From Pyrenopolyporus hunteri (taxonomy: Eukaryota; Ascomycota; Sordariomycetes; Xylariales; Hypoxylaceae), in assembly GCA_902806595.1 (NCBI GenBank), contig CADCXC010000004.1, positions 1,922,001-1,986,000 of the forward strand: a stretch of 64,000 nt of DNA, written 5' to 3'. Position 1 is the first letter of the stretch; every line of letters starts with the position of its first letter. The notes beneath the pieces are model-generated. The model saw nothing but the letters and a program-made list of their open reading frames with translations. It had not been told where the DNA came from and made no database searches. Positions 46,521 to 57,221 of this stretch are shown here, piece by piece. The translations under genes and the position numbers were made by a program.

Positions 46521-48425
46521 TCAAATGCCCAGCAACACCGGATTTCCAACCACATCGCTGTTTTCCTCGTACATTCCAATCTTCACGCCTTGGCTCGGCT
46601 TTCCAACAATCTCGGCCTCGAGTTGTTGCGCATACCAATCCCCACGATATTCGATGCGCTCATATTTCTGGAGGATCCTTACCACTAAAAATAATCAATA
46701 TCAGTGCTTCCTTTTCTTTCTTATTACCCAATGAGTATAACTTATCTAGATAGACACTTACTACAATACGCCATTTCTGTCAGGGCAAAGTTTTCTATAG
46801 CGGCAAAAGTTAGTTCTAAGAGTTACTTTGAAGCACGAAAAGCGAGAACTTCTCGATCAGCTCGATCGGAAGCTTCTGACTCCGAGACGGAACCAAACAA
46901 TAGGTAAAGAACTTGTGAGATCACGTACGCCCAACACATATACGCGGACCGCCATTAAACGGCACGTACTGCCATGGCTTTGGTGTCCACGTCTCCCATC
47001 TCTCAGGCGAGAAGATAGCGGGGTCCTCGAATTTTTCCGACGTCGGAGGATACAGATCTCTTCTACGCTGCATCGCGAGCGTACTGTAAATTACGATGTC
47101 GCCCTTCACTACCGAAACAGGCGGGTTTCCCGGCGTCGTTGGGAGCGTCGTATCCTCCAGCGCGCATCGCAAATTATAGGGCACGGCAGGATACAGTCGT
47201 AAGGTTTCGTTCAGGGTGTGTCGTAGATACGGCATATTCTTCAAGTCTTCATACGTGGGCGTCCGCGTTCGACCGACAGAGCTGATTATCTCGTTGCGAA
47301 GCTTCCTGTACTTGTCAGGATAGGTGAGATAGTTCGTAGAAGGCCCACGATAGAGTTGCGGCCGTTGTATCACGCCCAGCCAAGAGCACGGCGATGATCT
47401 GGTCACGGAGCACCTGGCGGTTGCGAGTGTATCGCACGATGCTGTGGAGGAAGGTAAAATGTTTGTCCGAGTTCGACAGCTTCTCCAACTCCTCCTGTGG
47501 CAGCGCCAACGCTTGCTCAATATAAGGCATGATGAATTGGTCTATCATCCGAATCCCTTCGTTGTAGCGACGACGGGAAACCAAGGTTTGGAACGGTCTG
47601 CTAACAAGTCAGCAGAGTACCGAAAAAGAGCAGCAGGCCCAAGGCCTCATTTAATCATTACCCGACCGTAGTGAGCATCATCTGGATGCTTTGGACATCG
47701 TTGAATGCTTTCGCGAATTCGTTCTGAGGCCTTCGTCAGGTTAGCAGAAGCAGTGCAAATGGCCCCGTCATCGAGAGCTTTACATACTTTTTCAAACTCT
47801 CTGCGCTTGCTCCGAGAAGAAAGTCCGTAGTGACGTCGAGAGTCATTCGATAGAGGAGGTCCATAATATCCACCGTCTGTCCCTGAGGTGGAAGTATAGC
47901 AAGGAGTACCGATACCCATTTCTCGAATGTCGCCAAGTCACTAACCCTATCTTTGACGAACATTGGCCGAATCAGACCGCGGCTATCATGCCAGAGTTCG
48001 CCGTCGGTTGTAAAAATGCTGTCACCGAGAAAGGGTCTCCATAGCTCATGAAACCGCTCCCCCTTTCCAAAGTCGGAGAACTGGGTCGTCAATACTGTCT
48101 TGATGTGCTCCGGGTCCCTCGTGAGTAGATATCTCACTTGTGGTAACATCTGGATCTCGATACAGTGCGGGCACTCAGGAGTCGCCGAATTGTAAAAGCT
48201 GTTGTAGTGTTCTAAGAGCCGATTCCTCATCTGAGCTCTAGCTGCGGAGAAGAACCACGCGGTTGCTGTAATGGGATTGCTTGCGAGGCTAGGCGCCCGC
48301 ACCCCGCCTATCTTCTTGATCCTAAGCTCATGCCTTATCCATTGAATGACGAAATAGACGAAAGCACCAGCTAGTATCAACGCACTGGCGGCCACGATCT
48401 GAGTAAGGGATACCTGTGTCAGCAT
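46521..48425 (-). pseudogene. Cytochrome P450 (CYP52/alkane-hydroxylase-like) with one-base frameshift
   Basis: Haem monooxygenase of the fatty-acid/alkane hydroxylase type. Exons 47788-48425, 47662-47730, 46929-47600, 46762-46794 and 46521-46684 total 1576 nt, one more than a multiple of three. An N-terminal membrane anchor is at residues 12-30 (ASALILAGAFVYFVIQWI). The SRS1/C-helix region reads WHDSRGLIRPMFVKDRVSDL. The I-helix has AGRDTTAATLSWAFYELS (near 47345-47400). Immediately after it the frame shifts: YELS runs into a stop, while TYPDKYRKLRNEI continues one base over, so an extra base lies near 47326. Beyond are ETLRLYP (ExxR), FNGGPRICVG with the haem Cys, QNFALTEMAY across an intron, and a normal C-terminus MVRILQKYERIEYRGDW. 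Everything else is intact, so this is either a recent pseudogene or a sequencing error. Confidence 0.82.
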
Positions 48426-49662
48426 CTTAACTCTGATTTTGGTTTGTTTAGGGCGTATAGCAGAACTAGTAGGATAGAGTTATGAGCCTAAGTGCGGATG
48501 CCCCTCTGGTAACTATTTCTTGACCTTGAGTCTTACGTCTCTTCCATAGTTTCTGGGAGGTGAACCGTCCTAGTATACCGAGCCTCGGTATGTCTTACGC
48601 CCACGAGAATCACCCGCCAATCATTCCTCGAATCGACTCAACGCTCACGCATATATTGAAATGCCATATCAATATGCCAATTGGTAGGCTGGACGAAGGG
48701 GTTCCCCGCAAGCCATCACAGCCCACCTAAACCTAATGCAGTTCTCCATCCTACCTTACTTGACGTATGATGAGCCAACTCTTTGCCCTTTTTCGTGCGT
48801 GTATTGCTCTCTAGATAGTCTAACCAGGCACTTAGACGCCGTTATCACTAGGAGGATCTCCCTGGATGTCCACGTCTTAGTCGCTTTTTCCCGGGTAAAC
48901 GTACTCTAGGCAACTTACTTTAGAATCGCTGGTTCAGGATTAGTATGCAGCAAGTCGCCAAGTCGAACATCACCTGTTGAAAATGCTTACCGCAACAGAG
49001 CCTATTCCAGTGAAATACCCCTAGTGATCTCCGCGGAGTCGTAGTCAAAAGCCACCAAGCCTTCTGCACGGAAGTGTCGTCGTCTAAGGGTTAAACCCCC
49101 TCTCCAAGAACCTGAGTTTCCGCTGGCCAATCGTCAGGAGAATGTGCCAGGCCTTGGCGTTGGCATCTATATAGCGGAGATAAGACATACAGACCATAAG
49201 GACCGATTCATACCCGGGGGTACTATTTACCTATGAAAAAAGCAGTTGAGGCACCTCCAAACCGGAGAAAAATTCGCTTCAGCCGCTTACCCCCTTATCT
49301 ATCAAGGATTTCTTGAGAAAAATGTCCTCCAGTTGTGGCTTCTACTAGGCGATCATTTCTCCTTTTCGCGTGTTATATTAGTGCTGAAGCGTAATGGTCA
49401 AGCATAAAACAGACTCCTTAAAATCAACCCTCAACTTAATCATCATCCCGAGAACATGAGAGCAGACAGATTTTATTATTTTCTTGTACCTGTCTCTCCT
49501 TAAGAATCATGGAATTGGCAATGAACCTTAATCTATTTTCCTTTACTCACATACAAGACCTAAAACCAGATACTCGCAGACTTAGTCCTTCCAAGCCCAT
49601 GAACCATTGAAGCAATACAAACACACTCGAACCACCAACCAGGTACCTAAACACACCCCATC
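48426..49662. other. Intergenic upstream of the P450
   Basis: 1.2 kb with no reading frame of interest, no repeats of note and no TACCTAGGTA site. It should contain the P450 promoter. Confidence 0.5.
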
Positions 49663-50231
49663 TCAAGTCGCAACACCAGCCCTAACATCCCCTCCATCAG
49701 GAGCTCTCCCCTGCCGCCTCTCCTCCTTAACCGCCTCCCTTTTCGAAGCCTGCTCCTGCTTTTTCCTATCCCACACGTTAGTAACTCCGCCGTCCAAACG
49801 CTTAAGCCGGGTACATAAGCTAGATAGACGGTTAGGTAAAAAGTACCATCCCACACCACGTACCGGTCGATATCGCTCGCGAGATCCGGCTGCGAGCCGC
49901 TAGCGCCGGGCTTTTTCTCGACGGCGCTCGCCACGTCGCCCTCGCCGGGGGCCCGCATCTGGTCGCCCTCGAGCTCGCGGCTGCGCGCGACCTGCTCCTG
50001 CGTGCGGCCGAAGCGCTCCTCGCCCGCGGGCGCCCCGCGGATGCCGTGCCCGAGGCTCGTGGGCACGGCGTTGTCGATGCCGGCGGGCTGGCTAGGTACG
50101 CGCTCGTCTACCGGTTGCCCTTGCCCGTGATGGCGCGCGCTGCGCTGCTCAGAGGGGTTCGAAGTTACCGGGTTTTCTTGCGTCTCATATGCCGCGTCCT
50201 TTGGCGGCTGAGCTGTTCCCGAGGGGTCCAT
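49663..50231 (-). CDS. Small conserved hypothetical protein (RKKQEQA motif)
   Basis: Function unknown. Exons 49864-50231 and 49663-49765 join to 471 nt (156 aa). The intron 49766-49863 has a GTACGT donor, an ACTAAC branch point and a GATAG acceptor, and joins SDIDR to KKQEQASKREAVKEERRQ, a basic/charged helix. A shorter 44-nt intron (acceptor CTATCTAG) is also possible in the same phase but would insert about 17 unlikely residues. The N-terminus is hydrophilic and disordered (MDPSGTAQPPKDAAYETQEN), with Gly/Ala/Glu-rich middle sequence. I believe similar small, disordered proteins occur in other Sordariomycetes, but I do not recall a function. No signal peptide is present. The exon is GC-rich. 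Confidence 0.65.
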
Positions 50232-50555
50232 TCTGAGTGACCAAGTGGTTGAGAAAAAAAAAAATAATAATAAAAGAAAAGAAAACTATTTTGGCTATTT
50301 TGGGGGGTTTGCGTGATAGATCATAGAATATACAGTCGAAAATAATGCGTAAATTATTGCCAGATGAATAATAATTCTTCTTGTAGGCATGGTTTCTATA
50401 GTTGGTGTTGTGACGCAATGCAGACGGCTTCAAGTTGATGACGTCGGTAGGACCCAAAATAGAAAATTACCCGAACCATCCAACGCTAACATTTCTTCTG
50501 GAGTATTAGTATGGTATTGCTTGTAAAGAGAGTGTGATAATATTTGGTTTGGGTC
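50232..50555. other. Short intergenic region between two minus-strand genes
   Basis: AT-rich. It may include a terminal exon of the ankyrin gene: a strong CAG/GTAAGA donor at 50559, an ATACTAAT branch point and a CTCCAG acceptor would add nine codons ending at 50467. Confidence 0.5.
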
Positions 50556-52739
50556 TTACCTGGGTTCATTTTCTCTTGATGGGTAGTCCGCGCACAGCCG
50601 TGCCTTTTCTCTTAATCTTTCTATCCTCTCTACCTCGTAGATTTCCTGTTCGCGAGAGGAGAACATAGCGGCGTCGTCCAAGTCCATTCTACTCGGATCT
50701 CGCAAGAAAGCGATATATTCCTTATAGAAGCCACCATGAGCTAGTACAAGAGGAATATAGAATTCCTCGGTAGGTCGGGACGCTGACGCGGTGTCCGACC
50801 ACCATCTTCTCACGTAGGAGCGAAGATCATAACGAATGGCAAACTCGAAAGGCGAGATAACCTGATGTGATAAATGCTGAGATAGTCGGCAGTCGTCGCC
50901 AGGCCGAGGGTGGAAAGGGTCCGCTCCAAGATTGAAAAGCAAGTTAGCTATATCTCGACGGCCAATTTGCAGAGCCACCAATAGAGGTGTTTCCATGTCA
51001 TCGTTGAGCCCGTTAATATCCATCCCGGCCCTACATAGGCGTCGTATGAGTGAAAGGCTATCCCCCCTCACAGCTTGGTGTAGCCACGGCTCACGCTCCT
51101 TAGGGGGCAAAGATAAGCCACGATCGATCAGTAAATGGCATAGTTCTCCATCCCTGGCATGGAGTGCGCTGCTGAAAAGGATTTCGAGCCGATCATTCGA
51201 TAACTGGAAGTCTAAACAAAATGATAACGCCTCATACCTGAGGTCTTCGGGTTCTTCGAGGTAATCTAAATCATCCTCTTCGAGATCTGCGATACTGGGG
51301 ACGCCGACACCGGAATCGGAATCACCATCGATTATTTCCTTCGCCCAACAGTAAGCAGCTTCTTTCGCCCCCTTTGAAGAGGCCCCATAGCGCATTAGAA
51401 TCTCCCCAGGCCTTAGATAGCGATGTACTAAACACTGCTGAAAGAGCTCATCAATATATCTGTCGGACACATTTTCTGGCCCAGCCAAGTCCAGGAATGT
51501 TTTTAGATATAGTGTTATGCCTCTATGTGCTAAGCGAATAGCTTCCTCCAGAGGTGTACTACCATCCGGCTTGCATGGGGCGTCCAGCCGGCCGCCCGCT
51601 AGAAGTAAGGAGACTGTCTTGGCAACAAAGTCTTCCCGCCACAGTGAGCATACGTATGCGAACAACGTCCAGTTAGTAGACCTCGAAGGTATCTGCATGT
51701 CGGCTCCCCCTTTGATGAGCTCGTCAACTGCTATTGGGGTGCCCACCCTAATAGCGCTAATAAGAGGTGTATGCTCTCCGAAACGTTCGTTCACATTAGC
51801 TCCGTTCTCTATGAGCTTTTCTAATAGCTCTTTTTGTAGAACGACGCACTCCTGCTTGGAACCCCAGAAGAAGGAGTCGGTCTTACGGCGATATGATGCA
51901 CAAGCCATCAACGGGGATATTGTAGTTTCGCTCATACTAGTTGGGGCGACTATTGACCCATAACGCAAAAGAAGTAGCGCGATATCCAAGTGTTCCGTTG
52001 AGATCGCCAAGGTCAGGGGCAATAGATGGCTTGATTCGTCGTTGACGTTAGCACCAAGGTGTAACAGCGTCTCGACCATGTTTCTTCTACCGCATTTTAC
52101 TGCACAATGTAGAGGCGTCTCGCGCTTATCATTGAGCGAATTGACGTCCATTCCGATCGTTTGAACCAGATATCGTACCACCGCCTCTAAATTCTGCGAG
52201 ACGGCGACGTGTAGAGCGGTGTCCGAAGGTATATCGTCGGGCCCAAAGCGGGGGTTTGCACCTCGTGATAATAAAATTATGGCCGTAGAAGTCTGATCCG
52301 CTCGGAGTGCATAATACAATGGCGTGCCTCTGAAGGCCGCAATATCTCGGGTCCGGCTCGCCGGGATCGTATTCTCTGTTGGGACTCCGTGGTCAAGTAG
52401 CCAACCCAAGGCACCATCTTGTCCTTCTTCAGCGGCACGACTTATAGGATCACTCAAGCTCGCCGAGCCCAACGGGGATTGATATTTGAACGCTTTCTCT
52501 AGGATATCAATCCTGCCTTTCTCGGCAGCCCAACAAACGGCATACATAGAACAGCCTGTATGCCCTGTAGAGAACGACAATTCGTTATCTAGACGCCAGA
52601 GAAGCGGTTCGAATACATCGCGTAGTCGCCGGTTGACACGGATCAGCTTGGAAAAGATACCCCGGGCGTGAGTGTGAGCTGCGATGTGACTAGCTAGAAT
52701 ATATAAAAGCTCATTAGGTAATTTGTCCAGGGCAGCCAT
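50556..52739 (-). CDS. Ankyrin-repeat protein with F-box-like N-terminus
   Basis: A protein-protein interaction scaffold; no enzyme domain. One long exon from the ATG at 52739 gives 727 aa. The first ~45 residues (LDKLPNELLYILASHI...IFSKLIRVNRRLRDVFEPLLW) resemble an F-box: LPxELL, then a hydrophobic helix and a Trp. F-box plus ankyrin proteins are common in filamentous ascomycetes and are thought to act in SCF ubiquitin ligases. About ten ankyrin repeats follow in two blocks. Clear ones include DTALHVAVSQNLEAVVRYLV, ETPLHCAVKCGRRNMVETLL, HTPLISAIRVGTPIAVDELI, STPLEEAIRLAHRGITLYLK and ETPLLVALQIGRRDIANLLF. An acidic linker (SIADLEEDDLDYLEEPEDL) separates the blocks. The F-box match is weaker than the ankyrin match. 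The 3' end may have one more small exon (see 50232-50555). Confidence 0.88.
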   Translation of the reverse strand: MAALDKLPNELLYILASHIAAHTHARGIFSKLIRVNRRLRDVFEPLLWRLDNELSFSTGHTGCSMYAVCWAAEKGRIDILEKAFKYQSPLGSASLSDPISRAAEEGQDGALGWLLDHGVPTENTIPASRTRDIAAFRGTPLYYALRADQTSTAIILLSRGANPRFGPDDIPSDTALHVAVSQNLEAVVRYLVQTIGMDVNSLNDKRETPLHCAVKCGRRNMVETLLHLGANVNDESSHLLPLTLAISTEHLDIALLLLRYGSIVAPTSMSETTISPLMACASYRRKTDSFFWGSKQECVVLQKELLEKLIENGANVNERFGEHTPLISAIRVGTPIAVDELIKGGADMQIPSRSTNWTLFAYVCSLWREDFVAKTVSLLLAGGRLDAPCKPDGSTPLEEAIRLAHRGITLYLKTFLDLAGPENVSDRYIDELFQQCLVHRYLRPGEILMRYGASSKGAKEAAYCWAKEIIDGDSDSGVGVPSIADLEEDDLDYLEEPEDLRYEALSFCLDFQLSNDRLEILFSSALHARDGELCHLLIDRGLSLPPKEREPWLHQAVRGDSLSLIRRLCRAGMDINGLNDDMETPLLVALQIGRRDIANLLFNLGADPFHPRPGDDCRLSQHLSHQVISPFEFAIRYDLRSYVRRWWSDTASASRPTEEFYIPLVLAHGGFYKEYIAFLRDPSRMDLDDAAMFSSREQEIYEVERIERLREKARLCADYPSRENEPR

Positions 52740-53524
52740 GATTGTTGGTATACTTTGAAGAGAGTGGTAGGCAGTTGAAACTCGAAACTCGATGACTCGG
52801 GAATAATTCAGGTAAAGGTTTGTCAAGGTCAGGAACGAAACGCGTAAACAGGCAGCAGCTTCAAGACATCGAGTCCTCTCCGCGCTCTCCTAAGGGCTGA
52901 CCTAAAGTACACCTTAATAAACCGCCTTACCCCGGTCCCGCATGTACTTTTATTGATTTCACCTGTATCCCCTGGTAGGTAGGTACCTACCTATGTATAT
53001 GACTTGTAACTGTGAGCGTGGTTCACTTCCAACATACAATAAATACTTGTGGTAACTTGTGTCGTAATTACCTACCTATGTACACGTACTTACCCGGGTA
53101 GGTACGTATGCGGGTACCTGGCATCGAAGCTAGGGACGCGCTTAGCGAAGAGAAGTGCTATCTGCCTAAGGCTCAGTACCTAATATAGGTACCTATGGTA
53201 GATCGTAGGTGGGTAGGTACCTACATACCTTATCTAGATGCCGGGCTAACCACGGATAAAGACCTAAATACCCACCTAGACATACCTAGGTACCTAGGCA
53301 CCCTACCTAGGTAGGTACTTACATGTAGAAATAGACTAGAACAAGCCCCGCCAAAGACGAAATTCGACCAAGGGCACATTAACTCTAGACTTAAATTTGA
53401 ACTAGATCGAATCAATCTCGAGACTTCGTAACGCATCTTCGCCGAGGTTAAAGGTTATTGAGAACGTTGGGGAAAACTCCCAGTGCCCGAAGAGCGAAAC
53501 CGTATACCACCAAGTTTATCGAAG
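52740..53524. other. Divergent intergenic region, densest ACCTAGGT cluster
   Basis: Promoter region shared by the ankyrin gene (-) and the EIF1AD-like gene (+). Between 52975 and 53330 the sequence is almost a continuous series of GGTACCTACCT, ACCTAGGTACCTAGG and TAGGTAGGTAC strings, including TACCTAGGTA at 53283 and 53304. No coding sequence is seen. Confidence 0.6.
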
Positions 53525-53987
53525 ATGACTCGACCAAAGCGCGATATACGCGCAGCCGCGGAGCAGTCGACAACACCTCCGGAACAACTCACAGATGCGC
53601 AATCACTAGCCAAAGTGATCAAAGCTGAGGGCAACAGTCTCTATACCTGCTCTCTGCCCAACCAGCGCACCGTCCTTGTCGAACTCGCCGCTCGCTTCCG
53701 CAACACCATCTGGATCAAACGCGGCGGCTATGTCCTAGTAGAGTTGACCTCCCCCAAGGAGCAAAAGGGGAAAGTAGAGGGCGAGATCGTGAATGTTGTC
53801 CGCGACGAGAAGGAATGGCGCAAACAGAACTACTGGTTAGTCGGCTCTGCATGACTACTACTGACACCACAAAGCTGATGCGACGTCCAGGCCGAAGGAG
53901 TTTCCCCGATCTACCTACGACGATGAAGACGACGAAGAGTCGACCGTAGGCAGGATGCCACCGTCGGATTCGGAAGATGAAGAATGA
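53525..53987 (+). CDS. EIF1AD-like S1/IF1-fold RNA-binding protein
   Basis: Relative of the eIF1A-domain-containing protein (EIF1AD/haponin, a small OB-fold protein implicated in late 40S ribosome maturation). Exons 53525-53835 and 53891-53987 join to 408 nt (135 aa). The intron 53836-53890 (GTTAGT donor, CTGAC branch point, GTCCAG acceptor) joins RKQNYW to PKEFPRSTYDDED. The OB-fold is at about residues 28-85: SLAKVIKAEGNSLYTC, RTVLVELAARFRNTIWIKRG and GYVLVEL. A conserved basic QNYWPKEF motif follows, and an acidic tail DDEDDEESTVGRMPPSDSED ends the protein, as in its relatives. Start: the ATG in AAGATGACTCGACC is the first in frame. The stop lies only about 30 nt from the convergent ALG3 stop. 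Confidence 0.88.
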
Positions 53988-54017
53988 CTAGGTACATACC
54001 AGACAGCTCTATTAAAC

Positions 54018-55457
54018 TCAAGCGTTTTTACGTTCGCCCGCTGAATCGGATATCCGTCCGGCGTTCTCGTTCTTCTGGGCCGCCATCAAACCAACGGTCG
54101 TAGCCAGGACACAAACCACGACGCCCGAACTTATAGGGGTGCTCGGGAAGACGTTCCAAGCCCACTCCTGGAGAGCCCATAGTCCATATTGAACGACGGG
54201 GTGGGCTCCGCTTCGCCAGAGGAGGTACGGGGTGGACCATGCAAGATAAGAGTAGAATTGATAGTGTAAGGTGCGCGCGAAGAGGAGCCCGATGACGTTT
54301 GCTGAGAGAATAGTGCTCATAACATAGTCGGGGGTCACACGTGCTGCTACTAGGGATTCCTCTCGAGGACTGAAGGGTGAGCTGAACTGCAAGAGTGGCA
54401 TGATTATAGCTGATAAAGGCTTTCCAGCTGGCTTCAACCACTTGCCGGCCATAAACCCTGCCAAAACCACAGCATGCATGGCGAGGAGAGCCAATGAAAA
54501 AGGTCTACTGAGGAAAACTTCCTCCCCAACAAATCGCCAATTAACGGTCCATTTGAAAAAGAATTGTCTGGTCAGCTCGAAGGCTTTGCTCGCATAACCC
54601 CACGCGTTTTCTTGCAGGAACGGAGAAGCGATAAGAACTTGAATTTGAACCATGATCATGGCGCACTTCAAGCCGTCGGGAAAGCCTCGTCCTAGAAATA
54701 GTACCGCCGCAATGGCCGGGAGTACGAGTAGCAGCGACATCTTGATCCCCAATCCCCACGAGTAGGCGATGCTACCGGCAGTCCAATGCCGTCGCTGGAA
54801 TAGGAAGATGGCGAGCCAGAGGAAAAAGGTAGCGAAGCAGTCGTTGAAACAGCGTAGGACGAAGACGCTGTGTAGCCGCTTCGAAAGGATGAGGAGGGGA
54901 AAGACGTATGGCGGGACCTATTCACGGCGCCTCCGATTAGAAGGATATCCATACGTTCCAAACGAACAAGTCATAACTTACTCTTGCCTTACTGTAGCAT
55001 GCCATGACCAGGGCAAGCGTTGCCAAGTAGAGCAACGCGAATATCTGCTGTGCTACGAAGATGTTCTTGCCATTATCGGTTAGGTAATAGAGCGCGGTGT
55101 ACGTGTAGACGTGAGCTGCCGGGTAGACGAGGGGCCCGGTAGCTCCCTTGAGGGCTGTGTAGTCGTGTTCGCCGGAGACGAATTGGGCAATATGCTCCAT
55201 GTACGTGGTCCAGTCAATCTCGGTATCTGCGAGAGGGGATACTGGTAAGCGAGGTCTCGTCGGATAGTATTACATGGGCGAGGCTTGAGAGGCTTAAGAG
55301 GCTTACAAGGGATTTTCCATATGATCAGCGCGCAAAGCACCGCATCGAAGAGGAACAGACATGGCGCAACGAGTCTTGACAGAGGACTGCGACCATTGGC
55401 GATATCGAATACAAGCGCCACGGATTTCGAGGCGAGGCCGGGATCTTGGCCCGCCAT
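54018..55457 (-). CDS. ALG3: Dol-P-Man:Man5GlcNAc2-PP-Dol alpha-1,3-mannosyltransferase
   Basis: ER membrane enzyme that adds the first lumenal mannose to the lipid-linked oligosaccharide for N-glycosylation. Exons 55307-55457, 54982-55226 and 54018-54917 join to 1296 nt (431 aa). Introns: 55227-55306 (GTAAGC...TCGCAG) and 54918-54981 (GTAAGT...GAATAG). Family signatures are all present: YTEIDWTTYMEHIAQF, then DYTALKGATGPLVYPAAHVY and TYTALYYLTDNG in the large lumenal loop. RCFNDCFATFFLWLAIFLFQ, SWGLGIKMSLLLVLPA, NAWGYASKAFELTRQFFFKW and NWRFVGEE also match. About ten hydrophobic segments span the rest, including SYLAWSTPYLLW near the C-terminus. The protein ends in a short charged tail. It converges with the EIF1AD-like gene, so the transcripts' 3' UTRs very probably overlap. 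Confidence 0.95.
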
Positions 55458-55968
55458 TCTGATTTCTCGACGTTGTTAGGTTGTTTCGAGAAATAGTTCA
55501 CGGGACGAAGGTTCTAAGACAAGAGACGAGAGCTGCGTTCACGTAAAGCGGACAAAGTGGACGGATGAGTTGCGTACCTAGGTACCGCCCCCAAAGTAAC
55601 TGCTGACAGGTGTTATCAGCCGGCCACTCTTGGCACACCTTTATATGAGGTACCTACACGTATTGTATTGTACATCGCCCTCTCAAAGACCTCGACCACG
55701 ACTTCAGACCCATTCAAACGCTTCAACTCCATACACATGCTCTCGCAACAATGCCCATTAATTTATAAATCTAATACACATAAATTTAAGGATGGGCTCT
55801 TACATGCCCATATCCTAATCATAATTATTCCCACCTAACCCTTCCAGCGATAGGTGCCATGTCCGAGCAAGTGGTATGGGTCACAAAAGGGATGATACTA
55901 CTTTATATCAGAAAACACGCCTATGCTCTGTCCAAGCACGAGCATATATTGTATTTATCTTCTCGGCA
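55458..55968. other. Intergenic, ALG3 promoter / oxidase 3' side
   Basis: TACCTAGGTACCG with an exact palindrome at 55575 lies 118 nt upstream of the ALG3 ATG. The rest is AT-rich (3' UTR of the oxidase gene). No gene is seen. Confidence 0.5.
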
Positions 55969-57221
55969 TCACAGCCCGTGCTGATCGACTATCTCGCCCA
56001 CAAGTCGGAGCACATCTTGGGCGCAGCCGTACGATCCTTGGTACCCCCAACCAGCGTGCCCGTAGTTATGAACAACCCACGTTCCCTCAATCTTCTCCTT
56101 CTCGATCCTGACGCCCCCATTCCTATACGGACGAAGGCCGACGCCATGCCGGATAATATCTAGGCCCTCCACCCCCTTCCCGTTCGTAAGCTCTGGCATT
56201 ATTTCCACCGCCCGTCGCATAATTCTCATCGCATAGTTTGGATCCGGCTGGCTCTCCCACTGCCCTTTCTGATAAGTGCCACCAAGGATCGTGCCTCCGC
56301 CGGCGGCCCGCATCATGATGTAGCAGACCTCGTCCTCGGCGTCGTCTGTTCCGGACTTGGTCACCATGTACGGCGCCTCGTTTCTGACGACCACCACTTG
56401 CCCGCGCACCGGTACGACGTTCTGATCCATCACCCCACCAAGCTTCGACGCCATTAGCCCCGTCGTATTGATGATAATATCTACCTTCCCGCCGGTATGA
56501 CTGAGGGATGTGGCCTCGGAAATGTGCTTTAGCTGACCACGACGGAATACGACTCCCTTCGCTCTGCACTGGCCTATGAGCCATGGTAGGTACAACATTG
56601 TGTTTATACACACGGAACCGAATTCGCAGCCCGACGCAATACCCTCGGGTAATTCGTCTCCGGACAGCTCTCGAAAGTCGTCGAATAGCGCCTTGTACCA
56701 CGGGTTCTCCTCGAAGAGCCCGTCAAAATTGTAGCCCCCCTTTCTCAGCCTCTCGATGTCCTTCTCGCGGCGGAATACGCGAGATTCTATACACGTTGCT
56801 TAGTTTCGCTGGGCTGTCCCGTTGCGCTCGAATCACTCACTCAGCAGATGTATCCCAGCCTCGGGCACCTCAGTAGCGAGCCGCTTCATCTCCGGCCACG
56901 TGCGCCGCTCCCACGAGCTATATTTCTCGGTTGACATGCTGCCCCGGCGTAAGCTCCACTACCAAAAAAATAAAATTGATGAAGCCCGATTCTCTTACGG
57001 CAATACATTTGCGCCGGCCCACGGGGACGCATACTCAATGTCGTAGTCGCCTGGCATATGTTTTGCTACGACCGTAATGGCATTTCCATTCTGCTTCGAC
57101 AGCAGATATGCTGTCGTGAGGCCGGACACGCCAGCACTGTGGGTTGAGTCATCAGCACCGACACTGTAGTTCTAGGCAGCGAATTCGACACAGCGTACCC
57201 AACGACCACGATATTTGGCAT
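55969..57221 (-). CDS. D-amino-acid oxidase (FAD-dependent)
   Basis: Oxidatively deaminates D-amino acids to keto acids, ammonia and H2O2; usually peroxisomal. Exons 57199-57221, 56999-57136, 56841-56938 and 55969-56786 join to 1077 nt (358 aa), the normal family length. The tiny first exon ends inside the nucleotide-binding motif, which reads IVVVGAGVSGLTTAYLLS after splicing. Next come VVAKHMPGDYDIEYASPWAGAN and, after intron 2, MSTEKYSSWERRTWPEMKRL. The C-terminal part has IINTTGLMASKLGG, GTILGGTYQKGQWES, the substrate-site segment GVGLRPYRNGGVRIEKE and the FAD signature VHNYGHAGWGYQGSYGCAQD. Intron 2 (56939-56998) uses the acceptor GGGGCAG; an earlier GGTAG would break the frame. The C-terminus ...DQHGL is not a canonical SKL peroxisomal signal. 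Confidence 0.92.

Noticed and set aside
47647..47919. 90-codon minus-strand frame inside the P450
   Set aside because: Overlaps real P450 exons in another frame; the spliced P450 frame explains the region.
43000..57221. Secondary-metabolite cluster around the P450
   Set aside because: Neighbours are replication, glycosylation, ribosome and D-amino-acid genes; no polyketide synthase, peptide synthetase or terpene synthase is present.
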